From: Rhodonellum sp041748555
GTDB lineage: Bacteria > Bacteroidota > Bacteroidia > Cytophagales > Cyclobacteriaceae
DNA length: 64,000 bases
Direction: 5' to 3'
NCBI GenBank assembly: GCA_041748555.1
Contig: JBGTDA010000065.1
Coordinates: 1-64,000 of the forward strand
Shown here: positions 17,258 to 25,918 of the stretch, piece after piece
Layout: every line of letters starts with the position of its first letter
Position numbering within the stretch: the stretch's first letter is position 1
The notes under the pieces: model-generated
What the model was told of the DNA's origin: nothing
Seen by the model: the letters and a program-made list of their open reading frames with translations, nothing else
Databases searched by the model: none
Made by a program: the position numbers and the translations under genes

Positions 17258-18601
17258 TCACCGCATAATCCGACCCTCTTTTTGAAATTCCTTTTTTATT
17301 CCCTGAAACAGGTCGCTGTAAATAATATGCCCGTTTTGCCGGTCTAGGGTGCGTAGGCAGGCAAATTGAACGATGTTAATAATTTCGGCACCGGATAGTT
17401 CGTATTTCTGGGCCAAGACCGGAAGATTGATGTCTTTTTCCAGCTTTATTTTATCGGGAAAAGCCTTTTGCCAAAGATTCAGCCGCTCCTCTATGCCAGG
17501 CATGGGGAAATATACAATGGACTGAAAACGCCGGCTAAAAGCATCGTCAATATTGCTTTTGAAATTTGTGGCGAGGATGACAAGACCGTTGTACTGCTCC
17601 ACACGCTGCAGGAGGTAGGATACTTCCTGATTGGCATATTTATCATGGGCATCCCGAACATTGGTCCTTTTGCCAAACAGGGCGTCTGCTTCATCAAAAA
17701 ACAATATCCAGCCCTTATTTTCTGCTTTGGCGAAGAGGTTGCTCAGGTTTTTTTCGGTTTCCCCTATAAACTTGGAAACCACCATGGATAGATCGATTCG
17801 ATAAACATCTTTTCCGGTGTATTTTCCAAGGAGAGAAGATGTCAAAGTTTTGCCGGTGCCGGGCGGTCCATGAAACAGTGCCCGATATCCGGGTTTTAGT
17901 TTCCGGTGCATTTCATACTCGTTCATCAGGGTATCCCCGTGCTTTACCCAGATTTCCAGTTCTTTGATTTGATCCCTGGTATCCGGATGGAGCACCAGGT
18001 CATCCCATTCCAGTTCTGTTTCTAACAACTGCGCCGGGAAATTCATGCTAAAGCGGGGCCTGGACACTTTGCCCGCGGTAAATAAATCCACATATTCTTG
18101 CGAGAGAATGATGCGACCGCTCATAAGGGGCTCGCCGTCAGGCACCTCTTCCAGCCATAATAGATTTTTTTTGGCAAAAAGGTGATTTGCACTGAAGAGC
18201 TGCTGCACTTCCAGACGTCTTTCTATGTCCTCGCCTGCCAGCAGAAACAGCACCGTCTCTCCGGTGGGCAGGAAGCCGCGGAAGTTTTTGCCACGGGTGC
18301 CTCCCAGTTGAGGGAAATCACCGGGCTGGGGGAGAGATTCCTGAAGGATTTTATCAAAAAAATCAGCCTGTAGATGTGGGACCAATGAAATCAGCAACAG
18401 GACTTGATCTTTTTCCGTCAATTGGTGCTGAAGTACAAAATCCTGAAAATAGGTTTGTGGTTTCCCATTTTTCAACAACACGGGGAAATCGACCTCTTCA
18501 AAATTTCTTTCGGGAGCAAAAAATGATTTGATCCGGCCGGAAATGAATTCGGACAGACGAATAATGTGGCCCTGTAAGGTGGCATTGACGGGCTTAACCA
18601 T
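17258..18601 (-). CDS. eCIS-associated AAA+ ATPase (Afp15-like)
   Basis: 447 aa. The N-terminal 200 residues are specific to the injection-system family. The AAA+ module has Walker A GPPGTGKT at 245-252, Walker B ILFFDEADALFG near 300, ATNFKSNID (sensor I region) and SRRFQSIVYFPMP (arginine finger). Such ATPases are conserved in Afp/PVC/AlgoCIS clusters and are thought to act in assembly or cargo handling in the cytoplasm. Here it is the last gene of the minus-strand cluster, separated from the tape measure gene by about 13 kb of cargo-type genes. Confidence 0.92.
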   Translation of the reverse strand: MVKPVNATLQGHIIRLSEFISGRIKSFFAPERNFEEVDFPVLLKNGKPQTYFQDFVLQHQLTEKDQVLLLISLVPHLQADFFDKILQESLPQPGDFPQLGGTRGKNFRGFLPTGETVLFLLAGEDIERRLEVQQLFSANHLFAKKNLLWLEEVPDGEPLMSGRIILSQEYVDLFTAGKVSRPRFSMNFPAQLLETELEWDDLVLHPDTRDQIKELEIWVKHGDTLMNEYEMHRKLKPGYRALFHGPPGTGKTLTSSLLGKYTGKDVYRIDLSMVVSKFIGETEKNLSNLFAKAENKGWILFFDEADALFGKRTNVRDAHDKYANQEVSYLLQRVEQYNGLVILATNFKSNIDDAFSRRFQSIVYFPMPGIEERLNLWQKAFPDKIKLEKDINLPVLAQKYELSGAEIINIVQFACLRTLDRQNGHIIYSDLFQGIKKEFQKEGRIMR

Positions 18602-18708
18602 GACATCTCATTTTAACCAAAAACATTTCTAGTGATTATCAAAAGATAGTAAAAAAGGCGCATTAAGATCCTGCAGATTTGATCCGGCTGAGAATAATTA
18701 CCGGTTTT

Positions 18709-19161
18709 TTAAGGTTCCTCAAAATACATAAAATATACCTGAACGCTATCCTGATTAAACCGGCAGGCCATGTAAGAAGAAGTAGTCCATTTTGCCCTAT
18801 TGCCGTATGTTTCACCAAACTTAGGATTTGTCAATTCTTCAGGTTTCCACCAATCGGATTGATCGTTGTAAACAGAAAAATCAATTGGTTCAACTTTGTC
18901 GGAAACATCTTTAGGAAACAGGGGGCTGATGTTCAGCAAATCATCGAATTGATTAATGGGAACGTCAAAACGCAAATATGCCATTAATCCCATGAGTCTT
19001 TCAGATTCAAAATAGAGATTGTCTACATATTCAGGAATATCCAGACCTAATGCTTTTTTTACTTCGATATGCGCTTTATTTTCCATTTTAGGTTTTTTAC
19101 AGGCTTGAAATAGAACAGTTATTGAAATTACGCCAATTATAAAATATCCCAGGCACTTCAT
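18709..19161 (-). CDS. Small lipoprotein, candidate immunity partner of the DUF4157 protein
   Basis: 150 aa. A lipobox (LFQAC, Cys21) after a hydrophobic signal marks an exported lipoprotein with KK after the Cys. The mature part is acidic with conserved-looking aromatic patches (SDWWKPEEL, YMACRF). Its ATG overlaps the stop of the DUF4157 gene as ATGA, so the two are translationally coupled. Coupling of an effector-like gene to an envelope lipoprotein resembles effector-immunity pairs, but the family is not recognised, so this is inference. The following gap to the ATPase is about 107 bases. Confidence 0.6.
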   Translation of the reverse strand: MKCLGYFIIGVISITVLFQACKKPKMENKAHIEVKKALGLDIPEYVDNLYFESERLMGLMAYLRFDVPINQFDDLLNISPLFPKDVSDKVEPIDFSVYNDQSDWWKPEELTNPKFGETYGNRAKWTTSSYMACRFNQDSVQVYFMYFEEP

Positions 19162-20699
19162 CCCCTGTTCTGCTTGGATTTTGCATTTACCGGGTTAGGC
19201 CATCCAAATAATTTGGTGATATCGGTTCCATTTAAAATCAGCCAGTTCGAAGTACCCTGCATGGTAAACGGAATTTTAATTGGATAGGAACTTCCTGCTC
19301 CGGTAAATTCAACATCGTCGATCTGCTCCCCGGAATCAGTTTCTGTAACCGTTCCCGGGTGCATATCACCTACGTCAATCCATGCAAAACGCATGTTACT
19401 GAATGTTAAATATTGGCTGTTTTTGCCGGATACTATAGTAAAATCACCTTCAAGGTCGATACGGTGACAACCATGTAATGTCAATCTCATAGATTCCAGT
19501 TGATTTAACCTCACCCCTGTGATATGGGTGGTGATTTTTCCTGAAGCCGCTCCGCTGTTGACCTTTTCAAGAGCCAATGATTCAAACTTATTGTACATGG
19601 CTGTTTGAATCTCAGGTCTCGAACTCATAAAGGAATCCCACATGGAATCCGTAGGAAAATTAAACGATAAAGCCTCAGGATTAAATTCACTTCCTCTCCC
19701 CATTGCATAATGCCGCATCAATGCTTTTGCATAGGCACTTCCTTCATCTTTTAAGGTAGTTCCCAAATACACCTTCGCTCCCTTTTTCAGAGTTTCCCAC
19801 CTACTTGGTGCCTGCTGTTTTTGTAAAATGGGTCCTTCAGAATGGTGGTTTATGGAATCCCCTTTTCTGGATTTTTTTCTTAATGTATTTGCGCCCTTCT
19901 GCTGCACCACATGTGTCAATTCATGAGCCAGCAACCGTTTGCCTTCAGAATTTTCAGGCCTGTATTTTCCGGCATTGAAATACACATCTTCCCCATGCGT
20001 AAAGGCCTGTGCTCCCAATTCCTTGTTCATCTGAACTGATTCTGCATCCGTGTGGATATTAACGCCACTGAAATCCGTACCAAAGGCATTTTCCAGATAG
20101 GAACGATCATTTTTTGGGATCGGTTTGCCTTTTCCTCTTTTACCCTGTATGCGGCTGCTCAGTTGCGGTTTCGCCGTAGTATTGACCGTTTCCGATTTCA
20201 TTTGAAGTTCTTCTTCTTCTTCACTTTCCACCCTTTGAAGCGGCTCCTCTTCTTCTTGCTGCATTTGTAATTCCTCTTCCTCACTTTCCTTTTTTTGTAA
20301 AGGTTCTTCCTCTTCCTCAACCTGCATTTGAATCCCTTCCTCTTCTTTTTCATTGGAAGGCATCATCTGTACGGGTTCTTCCTCTTCTTTCTGTGCTTGG
20401 ACAGGTTTTTCCTCCTGATTTTCCGTAAGTGTACTGCGTTGGATGGTGCTGATTTCTTTTTGTTGTATTTGGGGAGATGAACCCGGGGCATTAACCACCT
20501 GGTTTGCCACGGCATCCGCTTCCTGCTCATATTTATCACCGGGTTGCCCTATGGCGAGTTTGGCTTGAAAAAAAGGAAGGTGATCCTCTTTTTTCTGGAC
20601 TACACCCGCATTTGATTTGGAAAAGAATGGCTGTTGCCGTTCACCCTCTTTAACCTGCGGGTTTCGGTGACGGCGATTTATTAGAGAAGACTTTCTCAT
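19158..20699 (-). CDS. DUF4157-domain protein, candidate eCIS cargo
   Basis: 513 aa. Residues 1-40 are basic with a QQPFFSK motif. A LAIGQPGDKYEQEAD segment near 49 is typical of DUF4157 proteins. Residues 95-190 are runs of EEEEPLQ/EEELQM, strongly acidic. The DUF4157 domain (about 200-270) has DFSGVNIHTD and the zinc-protease-like AHELTHVVQQ, HExxH at 259-263. The C-terminal 220 residues form a separate domain not recognised (KITTHITGVRLNQLESM, LTLHGCHRIDLEGD), probably the effector part. DUF4157 proteins are strongly associated with eCIS loci. Coupled downstream lipoprotein gene. Confidence 0.8.
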   Translation of the reverse strand: MRKSSLINRRHRNPQVKEGERQQPFFSKSNAGVVQKKEDHLPFFQAKLAIGQPGDKYEQEADAVANQVVNAPGSSPQIQQKEISTIQRSTLTENQEEKPVQAQKEEEEPVQMMPSNEKEEEGIQMQVEEEEEPLQKKESEEEELQMQQEEEEPLQRVESEEEEELQMKSETVNTTAKPQLSSRIQGKRGKGKPIPKNDRSYLENAFGTDFSGVNIHTDAESVQMNKELGAQAFTHGEDVYFNAGKYRPENSEGKRLLAHELTHVVQQKGANTLRKKSRKGDSINHHSEGPILQKQQAPSRWETLKKGAKVYLGTTLKDEGSAYAKALMRHYAMGRGSEFNPEALSFNFPTDSMWDSFMSSRPEIQTAMYNKFESLALEKVNSGAASGKITTHITGVRLNQLESMRLTLHGCHRIDLEGDFTIVSGKNSQYLTFSNMRFAWIDVGDMHPGTVTETDSGEQIDDVEFTGAGSSYPIKIPFTMQGTSNWLILNGTDITKLFGWPNPVNAKSKQNRG

Positions 20700-20710
20700 G
20701 ACCGTGATAT

Positions 20711-21484
20711 TTAAGAAAGGTATATTTTTGTTAATAGTTCTTCTGCCAAAGCCCTGTAATCCTTGGCGGCATTGGCCTGTTGATCGAATTGGAAAATATC
20801 CAATCCCTGTTCCTGCGCTTTCGCAAGGGCAATATTGTTACGGATATGGGTTTTAAATACTTTATCCTTTCCATAATCCTCAATCAACTTTGCCTCAACC
20901 TCCCGGGTCATTGTTTTACGGGCATCATATCTGTTTAGTACAAATCCTAGGATACTTATTTTACTGTTTAAACGCCGGATAAGTTCAACATGTCGGAGGA
21001 AACTTTTTGCACCCTTTAAATGTAAAAATTCTGCCATCAGTGGCATCAGGATATAATCACTTGCTACCAGGGCATTTACGGTCAACATGCCAATTGACGG
21101 CGGGCAGTCAAGCAGAATAAAATCGTAGTTACTGGTTATACGCTGCAGGATTTGGGTTAAAATATTTTCCCGTCCATAAATGCTGACCAATTCCAGTTCA
21201 GCACTTGCCAGTTCTAAAGAAGCCGGGATTAAATCAAGGCCACTAATGGAAAGTATGGTTTCTTCCAGCATTGCCGCTTTTCCAGAAGCTTCCTGTTTTA
21301 GCAGGTGATAGATGTTGGGTTCGGGCTCATCCAATATGCCCAAGGACTGCGATAGGCTTGCCTGAGGGTCAAGGTCGATAAGCAGGCATTTTTTACCTGC
21401 CTCTCTTAATGCCGCAGCCAGATTGTGGACCAAGGTTGTTTTGCCGGGACCTCCTTTTAGCATGGCTATGGAAATGATTTTCAT
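20711..21484 (-). CDS. ParA/MinD-like ATPase of the eCIS accessory region
   Basis: 257 aa from ATG 21484 (MKIISIAMLKGG); the open frame starts earlier but lacks family-like sequence there, and this ATG overlaps the previous stop as ATGA. The deviant Walker A KGGPGKTT is at 10-17 with the signature Lys10. LLIDLDPQASLSQSLG (Walker A'), FILLDCPPSIGMLTVNAL (Walker B) and LNRYDARKTMTREVEAKL are typical of ParA/Soj. No ParB or centromere site is seen. ParA relatives position plasmids, chemoreceptors and protein organelles; a role in placing the injection particle or its cargo is inference. It is embedded between a haloperoxidase-like gene and a DUF4157 gene. Confidence 0.9.
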   Translation of the reverse strand: MKIISIAMLKGGPGKTTLVHNLAAALREAGKKCLLIDLDPQASLSQSLGILDEPEPNIYHLLKQEASGKAAMLEETILSISGLDLIPASLELASAELELVSIYGRENILTQILQRITSNYDFILLDCPPSIGMLTVNALVASDYILMPLMAEFLHLKGAKSFLRHVELIRRLNSKISILGFVLNRYDARKTMTREVEAKLIEDYGKDKVFKTHIRNNIALAKAQEQGLDIFQFDQQANAAKDYRALAEELLTKIYLS

Positions 21485-22884
21485 CCAAGGTCTCCGTTCC
21501 AGAACAGGCGAACCTTCTTCCACACCTCATTGGCCACTTTTTTGCCCAGCTCCCGGCCACGCATATCCCCTTCTTCAAAATGGATTCCCCCATATCGTCG
21601 AGACATTCCCGCCTGATCCGCAGCTTGCTGTAAAGTAGACCAATGCAGCGTGATTTCTTTGGAAGGGGTGCAGTCTGGTTCAATGATTGAACTTTTTGGA
21701 GGAAAAGATACGCTTTCTCCATATTCATTGCTTCCGCAGAAACAGGTTATGATTTCCGCGACGGCATTGCTAAAAGTACTGTGTCCAGAAACATACTCCG
21801 AAAAAGGAGGTGTTGTTAGCAGATAAGGGCACCAACCTTCACCGTCCATATCAACAATTTCCTGACATGGGCCTCCCCAGGCTTGGAAGCGTTTGTTGTC
21901 ATATAGTTCATGGATTGCTGAGACTGGCCTGGTATAATCGTAATATACTTTTGCATCCCAGGCCGCAATGGAAGCATCTAACATTGCATTGCTAAGAGCA
22001 AAGAACATTTTGATGGCATTGGAATTTTTAAAATTGTTTTTCTTAGCAATATAATGTCCTATTCTGCAACATTGAGCAGGTGGTCCTGTCCAGTAACCAT
22101 ATCCCGGAATGGTGGTGTGATTTTCGAATTTGTCTTCTTGCATGCCAGCCCAATATTCAGCAATTATTTTATGCTCTTCAGTTAAGGTTTTACTGATTTT
22201 AATGATTTCCTCTAGTTGTCTATTAAATTTATCACTGTCGCAGGATGCAGGTGAAGGGGGACGAAACTGACCTCCCCAGCTAAGGGCAAAAGGTTTGACA
22301 AGAGGCCAATGGGGGGTTAGGTGTTTTTGGGCGAATTTTTTTTCGTCAAGCTGAGGTTGCCATTTACCAACATCTTTTAATGGCCTTTTAGGTGGAGGCG
22401 AATTTACAGGACGATAACTGGTATAGTCAGCGTAGCCATTTACCTGATTGGATCCGTCACCTAGCCGGCAATCCAAGACTAACTTTGCTGATAGGTTGCC
22501 AATTCCCTCCGGTTTGCTTACATCGAATGTTTCCATGTCTACTTCACAGCTGATTTCATGCATCAGATCTTCAAAAATCTTTTTATGCTCAGCAGGTAGA
22601 TTATCATGAAACAATTTATATAAAATGTAAAAAGCAGCGTAGCTGAAAGCTTTCTCTCTATCTTCACGAGTACATTCTGAATCCTTCTTTTTCAGCCAGG
22701 CACCGGTGGTGGTACTTACCTCCTTTCCCCCGCTGTAGGCAGTCCAGGCATCGTACATCGCGGTATGAACCATGGCCAGGGCCCTGGCGGCCACTGTAGG
22801 GGGAGTTTTGGTATAGTAAAGCGCATCGCAGGCCAAACGGTTCCAGCGCAGCGCCAAGGAGGGTTTATAGCTGTTTTGTTCCAT
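21481..22884 (-). CDS. Vanadium-dependent haloperoxidase / PAP2-superfamily protein
   Basis: 467 aa. The C-terminal phosphatase/haloperoxidase signature is visible: SGHST at 366-370 with the active-site His368, and YGGIHFEEGDMRGRELG near 428-444, with the second His and Arg region that holds vanadate or phosphate. The upstream segment TRPVSAIHEL with YYDYTRP supplies the KxxxxxxRP-like first motif. There is no signal peptide. Haloperoxidases oxidise halides with hydrogen peroxide, while PAP2 relatives are phosphatases; the sequence alone does not separate these. It is coupled to the ParA gene (ATGA) inside the injection-system cluster, which is unusual and suggests cargo or an accessory enzyme. 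Confidence 0.8.
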   Translation of the reverse strand: MEQNSYKPSLALRWNRLACDALYYTKTPPTVAARALAMVHTAMYDAWTAYSGGKEVSTTTGAWLKKKDSECTREDREKAFSYAAFYILYKLFHDNLPAEHKKIFEDLMHEISCEVDMETFDVSKPEGIGNLSAKLVLDCRLGDGSNQVNGYADYTSYRPVNSPPPKRPLKDVGKWQPQLDEKKFAQKHLTPHWPLVKPFALSWGGQFRPPSPASCDSDKFNRQLEEIIKISKTLTEEHKIIAEYWAGMQEDKFENHTTIPGYGYWTGPPAQCCRIGHYIAKKNNFKNSNAIKMFFALSNAMLDASIAAWDAKVYYDYTRPVSAIHELYDNKRFQAWGGPCQEIVDMDGEGWCPYLLTTPPFSEYVSGHSTFSNAVAEIITCFCGSNEYGESVSFPPKSSIIEPDCTPSKEITLHWSTLQQAADQAGMSRRYGGIHFEEGDMRGRELGKKVANEVWKKVRLFWNGDLG

Positions 22885-23013
22885 GGTTATAAAGTTTAAA
22901 AGCTTAGAAAATATTTTAAGGGAATAAACACTGTAAGCAAAATTTAATAAATATTAAAAATTTTAAATATCCTTATAGTAAAGAAATGTAAAAGTGTATC
23001 TGTTCTTTAATTA

Positions 23014-23589
23014 TTATAATACAAAAAAGTAGGTGGTGCTTAATATAAGCGACATCAGGACAAGTGTGCCATAAAAAATATATGCATCTTTATAAAAAGC
23101 AACTTTTAGCCAGCCAAAATTTCTATTATCAATTAGATACTGTTCACTGAACTTTACATTTTCAGGATCTACTTTTCCGGAGGCTTTTGTAAAATATATG
23201 CAGCCCACCGGATCGTATAGTGGAAATGATTGGTCAGGTGGCAAATTATTTCCCAATTGCCAAAGTTCAAATACGGGGCTATTAATAAATCGGGAGATGA
23301 TTCTTTCTCTTTTACTACTCCTTAATAAATGTATCCTCCAACGAAAATCCATGACCCAAAACAGCAGTGGGATGATCGCTGTCAATCCGTATAACAATGC
23401 ACGATAAGTTTCATCTATTTCTTTAAACTGCTCTGTAAAAAGATACAAACTGCCACCCCAAGCCAAGAAAGCAAAATTTTTGGTTTTGTAAATGATATCA
23501 TCCAGGTTTTTGATGGTGTCCTGAATGATATCGAGTTCTTTGAGGAGAAGAGTGAGGTTGGTGGAGGATTGCGGATTATCTATAGCCAT
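23014..23589 (-). CDS. Membrane protein of unknown function
   Basis: 191 aa, not recognised. It has an N-terminal helical segment (LLKELDIIQDTIKNLDDII) and hydrophobic helices at about 44-60, 66-88 and 166-190. The middle is soluble with QLGNNLPPDQSFPLYDPVG. A decayed second copy lies about 0.9 kb away at 24150-24490, so the family has been duplicated in this locus. Its place in the accessory part of the injection cluster suggests a helper or envelope role, but no function can be assigned. Confidence 0.6.
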   Translation of the reverse strand: MAIDNPQSSTNLTLLLKELDIIQDTIKNLDDIIYKTKNFAFLAWGGSLYLFTEQFKEIDETYRALLYGLTAIIPLLFWVMDFRWRIHLLRSSKRERIISRFINSPVFELWQLGNNLPPDQSFPLYDPVGCIYFTKASGKVDPENVKFSEQYLIDNRNFGWLKVAFYKDAYIFYGTLVLMSLILSTTYFFVL

Positions 23590-23633
23590 GATAGTCGTTT
23601 GGATGACTTAATTCTAAACACGAATTCATTACC

Positions 23634-23942
23634 TTACCAATACCCATCCACAACAACTGCTTCTTCAGGTCCGAGCCATGATGGCATGGTGGATATTAAT
23701 ATACATAATGGGGCTTTTTCTAAATTTCGAAATTGAAAATGATTTCCTATATGAATCGTAAGACAGACCCCCGGCGAAAGGGGAATTACTTCTTCGTTAT
23801 CAAGGGATTTTAGCCACATTTCTCCTTCTCCTGAAATAATATACCAAATTTCTTCTACCGATTTATGGGATAAAGGTGTTGAAATTTTATATCCTGGCAA
23901 GGAATAATGTGCCATACCGTCATAATTTACATCTCTCAACAA
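23634..23942 (-). CDS. Cupin-domain protein, N-terminus probably shortened
   Basis: 102 aa. A single cupin beta-barrel: YDGMAHYSLPG, THKSVEEIWYIISGEGEMWL-like motif 1 (here SHKSVEEIWYII), then PGVCLTIHIGNHFQFRN motif 2, and a final TMPSW with DGYW. The ATG-lacking start is TTG 23942. Homologous-looking sequence continues upstream in frame (GGSEIELL) to a TGA, where related cupins usually carry another dozen or more residues, so the 5' end may be lost. It could be a damaged gene next to other decayed sequence. Substrate unknown. Confidence 0.6.
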   Translation of the reverse strand: MLRDVNYDGMAHYSLPGYKISTPLSHKSVEEIWYIISGEGEMWLKSLDNEEVIPLSPGVCLTIHIGNHFQFRNLEKAPLCILISTMPSWLGPEEAVVVDGYW

Positions 23943-24149
23943 TTCTATTTCCGAGCCGCCAGTTCAAGGAAATCGGAGCCTTAAGTTGATTTTTTAAACT
24001 TAAAGAGGAGGTGTTTATCATTATAAGTTTTTTGATCATTTATCCCTAACTCAAAAAATATATTCTAATTTTAACCATCGTTTTTTCCATTCGGTTATTC
24101 TAGGTAAATTTTTATTCGCTATCAATTACTAGTTCGCTAAATACATCTT

Positions 24150-24490
24150 AGTCCTTGGGTAGTTCTTTTCCTTCCCGCCATAGCATATTTTTTGAGCTGT
24201 TAATAAAATGAGATATAATCTTTCCCTTTCATCACTTTTTTATAGCAGATACTTATCCCTAATGAAAGTCATTGCCCAAAACAGCATGGATATGATTGCT
24301 GCCAATCCATAAAACCAGTCGCGATAGGATCATTGAAATGTTCAGTAAACCAATACAAACTGCAACCCTAAGCAAAAAGAGCATATTCTTGATTTAAAAA
24401 ATGGTATCATTCATATTTTTAGAGGTGCCCTAATTTTATATAGAGTTCCTTGAGTAGGAGGGTAAGGTTGGAGGAGAATGTTGATTGTTC
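24150..24490 (-). pseudogene. Decayed copy of the 191-aa membrane-protein gene
   Basis: The DNA here matches the gene at 23014-23589 with many substitutions and indels. For example CCCAAAACAGCA then TGGATATGATTGCTGCCAAT mirrors the intact gene's CCCAAAACAGCA then GTGGGATGATCGCTGTCAAT, and the tail near 24450-24490 (GAGTTCCTTGAGTAGGAGG) mirrors GAGTTCTTTGAGGAGAAGA. No open frame survives. It represents an old duplication that has degraded. Confidence 0.75.
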
Positions 24491-24491
24491 A

Positions 24492-24704
24492 TTATTTATA
24501 ATGCGAATATTTAAAAGCCAAGGCCGAATAGTAACAGGTCAACTTCTTTGTTAGAAGCCTTCCACAGAAACACCCTCTTCTGCTCCTGGCCTGGGGGTTT
24601 ATATCTTCCAACAATACTCTATGCTCCATCGGTGGAAGGGCAACAGCCAGATTGTTGGCGGAGGTGTTTTTACCGAAGCTTTCTTTTTTTTGGATGGTGA
24701 GCAT
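24492..24704 (-). pseudogene. ParA-like gene remnant
   Basis: 70 codons, ATG 24704 to stop 24492. The segment GKNTSANNLAVAL followed by HRVLLEDINPQARS aligns with the P-loop and A' motif of ParA (KGGPGKTT, LLIDLDPQAS in the intact gene at 20711-21484), but the GGxGKT loop is ruined and the rest of the protein is absent. It is therefore a degenerate second ParA, lying beside the decayed membrane-protein copy. Together they suggest that a ParA/membrane-protein module was duplicated and then lost. Confidence 0.75.
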
Positions 24705-24751
24705 GAATTTTAGGGGTTAGCTGGATAGTCAATTCAGTCAGCAATGGCAAA

Positions 24752-25885
24752 TCACTTCGAGGGTAAATCTTGCAACAGTTTAGAGAATAACCCTTGTATA
24801 GTTTTAAAATCGATTCCTTCTCCTGACTTCAACTTTTTCATCAAAGGTTCGAGAATCGGCTTCCACGCCTCTGGTGGTTCATTGGTAGAAGAGTTCAGTA
24901 GCTTATTCAAAGCTCGCATGCGATCAAGCATTTCCTCTTTGGAAACTGCACCTAACAAAGATTGGTTTTGAAGTTTAATGGGACCTTTATATAATGCTTC
25001 GATGATGGTTTCAAGGTCAAGGGTTTCCTTGTCTTTTGCTAACGCCAAAAACGACTCAGTCCATTCTTTCCACTCCTCAGGCGAATGTTTTGAAGTGGTC
25101 TTATATGCATCACTCGCTTGCTGTAGGCGATCGGTTATATCCTTAATGAAATCCTCGTTCCCAGCAAATACACCTGGTAATTTTATTAGGGTATTACTTA
25201 AGAGGCTAGCCAGGATGTTAGCAGGTTCGTCATTTTTTTCCTTATCAGTACTAGCGGCATACGGTCCTTCGTTGGCATCAAAAATGGCACCGCTGCAGTC
25301 TGCGCCTTCGAATAAAGTACCGTCGAGTAGCGCCCCACGAAAATCAGCATCACGAAAGCACCCTTTCGATAAGTTGGCACCGCGCAAATCTGCACCGCGA
25401 AAGTCAGCATCGTTAAATCGAACGCTAATAAATGTTGCACGAGAAAGATCAGCTCCACGAAATTCGATACCATCCCCCTCTGCACCATCAAGCGCTGCAT
25501 CCTGTAAGACCGCCCGTTCAAATGATGTCTCGGTAAGTTTTGCTCCTCTCATTTCAACACCAGTAAGGCAGGCACCTTTCGCTGAACTGTCTTCTATTCG
25601 TGCATTGTTGAAACATGCACCCGCCCCCCTTCCACCATCAAGCACACACATCCGCAGAACCGCATTTGTGAAATCGGCCTTTTCAAAATTTGCCCCATTG
25701 AGCCGAGAATCCCCCAGACGTACCATACGCAGTTTCGAACCAGACATATTAGCTGAGCACAAATTGAGTCTATCGGCCTGCATATTGGAAAGCTCCGCAT
25801 CGATCAGATCCGCCCCCATCATTTCTATATCGCTGATCCGAACTTTATTTAAAATTGCTGAGGTCAACTCTAAGAGTGTATCCAT
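24752..25885 (-). CDS. Pentapeptide-repeat protein with helical C-terminal domain
   Basis: 377 aa. Residues about 15-225 are tandem A(D/N)LXX pentapeptide repeats (DFRGADLRGANLSKGCFRD is the clearest stretch) that should fold as a right-handed quadrilateral beta-helix. Residues 230-377 are helical and charged, with LTSAILNKVR-like hydrophobic heptads and KEEMLDRMRALNKLLNS. It is 33 bases downstream of another pentapeptide gene and about 0.7 kb downstream of the toxin-tipped DUF4157 gene. Such repeats can mimic DNA or act as structural or immunity proteins; the function here is unknown. Confidence 0.78.
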   Translation of the reverse strand: MDTLLELTSAILNKVRISDIEMMGADLIDAELSNMQADRLNLCSANMSGSKLRMVRLGDSRLNGANFEKADFTNAVLRMCVLDGGRGAGACFNNARIEDSSAKGACLTGVEMRGAKLTETSFERAVLQDAALDGAEGDGIEFRGADLSRATFISVRFNDADFRGADLRGANLSKGCFRDADFRGALLDGTLFEGADCSGAIFDANEGPYAASTDKEKNDEPANILASLLSNTLIKLPGVFAGNEDFIKDITDRLQQASDAYKTTSKHSPEEWKEWTESFLALAKDKETLDLETIIEALYKGPIKLQNQSLLGAVSKEEMLDRMRALNKLLNSSTNEPPEAWKPILEPLMKKLKSGEGIDFKTIQGLFSKLLQDLPSK

Positions 25886-25918
25886 TTTGATAATTTAGTA
25901 GCGAAATAATTTTTGTAC

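Noticed and set aside
20711..21484. Plasmid partition locus (ParA with ParB)
   Set aside because: No ParB, centromere-like repeats or replication gene is nearby.
24978..25898. 306-codon plus-strand open frame
   Set aside because: It is antisense to the pentapeptide-repeat gene, whose repetitive codons keep the opposite strand open.
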